This document shows positions 11,822-13,236 of a stretch of 13,236 nucleotides of DNA, piece after piece; within the stretch, counting starts at the first letter, position 1, and the number at the start of each line of letters is the position of its first letter. This DNA comes from JAAEUE01 sp039180225 (lineage in GTDB: Bacteria; Pseudomonadota; Alphaproteobacteria; Rhizobiales; CAJQND01). A program made the position numbers and the translations under genes. The notes under the pieces were generated by a model. It was given only the letters and a program-made list of their open reading frames with translations, was not told where the DNA came from and did no database searches. The stretch is taken from positions 1 through 13,236 of the forward strand of contig JBCDDQ010000131.1 in NCBI GenBank assembly GCA_039180225.1, given 5' to 3'.

Positions 11822-12349
11822 TTAATGACGGATAAGGGCTTGTTCCGAGCCCGATTGCGCGCGTTGCGCAATATCTTCGATAACTTCGCCAGGAACAGGC
11901 AGCAGATAGTTTCCGGTCTTTGAAAGCGCTGCGGCGAAGGAACTGCTGGCATCGTTGACTAAGTCAAGCGGATCGCGCCCACACTGTCCGCACAGATAGA
12001 TCGCTGCGGCCTGCGCGGTGCCTCTGTCTCGATGTTGGTATGATGAGATCAGCGACAGGGCCATACATTCGTCGTGCGCAAGGTAGCGGCAGCAATAGGG
12101 CAGGCACTGAAGCTCGCGCAGGGTCACATCGCGTACAATTCTGACCCAGTATTGCAGCTCAGTGAGAAGCAGGCGGCCGTCGCTGGCACCCAGAACCTGC
12201 GAATACTCGCGCCAGGCGTTCTCCCAGCACTGAATGTCACCTTGCTCGTAGCCGGCCATCCAATTGCGAAATCCGTGCACGACCAAGCGTTCGGCCCGCC
12301 TGTTCAGAATATCGGCAGGTTTGTTAGAAAACTGCATGCGCCCGCCCAT
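11822..12349 (-). CDS. Cysteine-rich cytoplasmic protein of the imelysin unit, unknown
   Basis: A 175-residue protein without a signal peptide or membrane helix. It contains seven cysteines (41, 82, 86, 87, 95, 120, 123), arranged as QCLPYCCRYLAHDEC and later LCGQCGR, plus His92 in the first cluster and several tryptophans. C-x3-C-C-x7-C with a distant C-x2-C suggests metal or Fe-S binding, or redox-active thiols. I do not recognise the family. It lies just upstream of imelysin (24 nt) and is the first gene behind a perfect Irr ICE, so iron-dependent expression is likely. ATG 12349 is used; ATG 12337, with GGGCGGGC nearby, is equally possible. Confidence 0.75.
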   Translation of the reverse strand: MGGRMQFSNKPADILNRRAERLVVHGFRNWMAGYEQGDIQCWENAWREYSQVLGASDGRLLLTELQYWVRIVRDVTLRELQCLPYCCRYLAHDECMALSLISSYQHRDRGTAQAAAIYLCGQCGRDPLDLVNDASSSFAAALSKTGNYLLPVPGEVIEDIAQRAQSGSEQALIRH

Positions 12350-12438
12350 GGATCACACCAATGACAAATTCAGATGGTTTTCATCAGGTATAGCCTGCTG
12401 CGGAAGAGAGTCAACAAAATATCTAATAAAAACAATAT

Positions 12439-12455
12439 TTTAGAAGAATTCTAAA
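12439..12455 (-). promoter_or_regulatory. Perfect Irr iron control element upstream of the cysteine-rich/imelysin unit
   Basis: TTTAGAA-GAA-TTCTAAA matches the ICE consensus in every arm position. On the minus strand, the gene direction, the right arm is followed by ATATTG exactly as upstream of the Bfd-like gene, and the leader to the start codon (about 90 bp) is similar. It also lies downstream of the fumarylacetoacetate-hydrolase family gene, which it is not expected to control. Confidence 0.85.
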
Positions 12456-12681
12456 CTGTGCAATATAGGGCAGCAATTTGCGCCAGAGTTTGCGTTTTGT
12501 TCGCCGTCCGGCTCGCGCTTCGTTGAGCACACAAATGCTGACCAATCTGAGCAGAACTGCAATATCTTGCTGAAAAATTTGGGCAATCTGGACGTGCGGA
12601 TTGAGGGCACATACCACATCCGGCGCATCGCCATATGTGATGCCAGCCGCGAAGGGTCTGGCGCACCGGTTTCGAAAGTCC
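12456..12681. other. Intergenic stretch with no supported gene
   Basis: About 225 bp between the ICE and the end of the FAH-family gene. A plus-strand frame without stops runs through it (12444 to about 12745), but it has no start codon with a ribosome-binding site and no recognisable family. No tRNA, terminator with T tract or repeat was seen. Confidence 0.5.
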
Positions 12682-13236
12682 TTACGAGCCAGGCGGACCG
12701 ATCACCAATTCGACAGGATCCAGCCCGTCAATCCCGCCAGTGATGTGATCTCCCGCAACCACCGGCCCGACGCCCGCCGGCGTTCCTGTCATAATCAGGT
12801 CACCCGGGACAAGGTGGTAAAGCGTGGAGAGATCTTCGATGATTTCACCCACCCCGTGGATCAGATCACGGAGATGGGCATCCTGTTTAACCGATCCATT
12901 GACTTCAAGGTGGATGCGCTGCGGCCCGAGCTCGTCCATCTGGTCGGCCTTGGTGAGCTGCCCGAACACCGCTGAGCCCTCGACATCCTTTCCGACGTCC
13001 CAGGGCCGGCCTTTTTCCCGGGCGGCAAGTTGCAGATCGCGGCGGGTCATATCAAGTCCGCAGCCATAGGCGTAAACAGCCGCAGACGCTTGTGCCGGTG
13101 ACGCGTTGAAGGTTGCCTGGCCGATTGCGACGACCAGTTCCATTTCGAAATGAAAGTTGGTGGTGGCGGGCGGGTAGGCCAGGGTTGCGCCGCTGTCCAG
13201 TGCTGCAGAAGGCGATTTGGTAAAATAGAACGGTGC
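12682..13236 (-). CDS. Fumarylacetoacetate hydrolase family protein, C-terminal part (5' end beyond window)
   Basis: The minus strand is open from the window edge (APFYFTKSPSAAL...) to a stop at 12682, giving 184 residues. FHFEMELVVAIG supplies acidic metal ligands. VYAYGCGLDMTRRDLQLAAREKGRPWDVGKDVEGSAVFG is the FAH core with the usual RDLQ and a substrate-pocket K-x-x-E/D-region. HLRDLIHGVGEIIEDLSTLYHLVPGDLIMTGTPAGVGPVV is the typical C-terminal metal-site segment. Such Mg-dependent enzymes split the C-C bond of acylpyruvates. The closest pattern to me is fumarylpyruvate hydrolase of the gentisate route or a general acylpyruvase. It reads toward the iron genes but shows no link to them. Confidence 0.9.
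   Translation of the reverse strand, partial: APFYFTKSPSAALDSGATLAYPPATTNFHFEMELVVAIGQATFNASPAQASAAVYAYGCGLDMTRRDLQLAAREKGRPWDVGKDVEGSAVFGQLTKADQMDELGPQRIHLEVNGSVKQDAHLRDLIHGVGEIIEDLSTLYHLVPGDLIMTGTPAGVGPVVAGDHITGGIDGLDPVELVIGPPGS

Noticed and set aside
12444..12745. Stop-free plus-strand frame in the gap before the FAH-family gene
   Set aside because: No start codon with a ribosome-binding site, no recognised family, and it runs into the antisense of the FAH gene.
1..13236. CRISPR array, tRNA or rRNA genes, phage genes or toxin-antitoxin system
   Set aside because: No regular repeats, cloverleaf sequences, rRNA segments or recognisable phage or toxin proteins were found by reading both strands.

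Overview
The window looks like a chromosomal iron and heme acquisition island of an alphaproteobacterium, most likely a member of the Hyphomicrobiales (Rhizobiales) or a close relative. The grounds are the hemP-hmuTUV transporter, an HmuQ-type heme monooxygenase beside a HutX-type carrier, and two kinds of palindrome matching the published operators of the alphaproteobacterial iron regulators: the RirA iron-responsive operator (IRO, TGA-N9-TCA) and the Irr iron control element (ICE, TTTAGAA-N3-TTCTAAA). No sequence search was run; every family call rests on motifs read from the translations.

Left part (1-4244). A truncated MFS exporter lies on the minus strand. It is followed by a plus-strand Rrf2-family regulator with an IRO-like site in its promoter spacer. 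The regulator converges on the minus-strand operon hemP-hmuT-hmuU-hmuV, which encodes a small heme-uptake protein, the periplasmic heme-binding protein, the permease and the ATPase. A perfect IRO lies 23 bp upstream of hemP, with a near-match next to it.

Middle part (4433-8406). This is a tightly packed plus-strand unit. It begins with what looks like the wreck of an outer-membrane heme receptor gene: the N-terminal plug and a possible C-terminus in one 163-codon frame, with the barrel missing. Next come a secreted four-cysteine protein, frameshifted and truncated remnants that resemble exbB and exbD, an intact tonB, hmuQ, hutX, an IS3-OrfA-like HTH gene and a VOC-family protein. So import across the inner membrane and heme degradation look intact, while the local receptor and ExbBD motor look lost. 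TonB must then work with ExbBD and receptors encoded elsewhere, or the uptake route is decaying.

Right part (8407-12455). Three transcription units each sit behind an Irr-type ICE: (i) a 48-residue protein and a Tat-exported cupredoxin with intact type-1 copper ligands, (ii) a Bfd-like [2Fe-2S] protein followed by a GrpB-family protein, and (iii) a cysteine-rich unknown protein followed by an imelysin (iron-regulated M75 family). The three elements share an ATTG flank on the gene-proximal side, which suggests one promoter-operator design. The window ends inside a minus-strand fumarylacetoacetate-hydrolase family gene.

Taken together, heme import appears to be under RirA-type sites and iron handling or storage under Irr-type sites, in adjacent blocks of one island.
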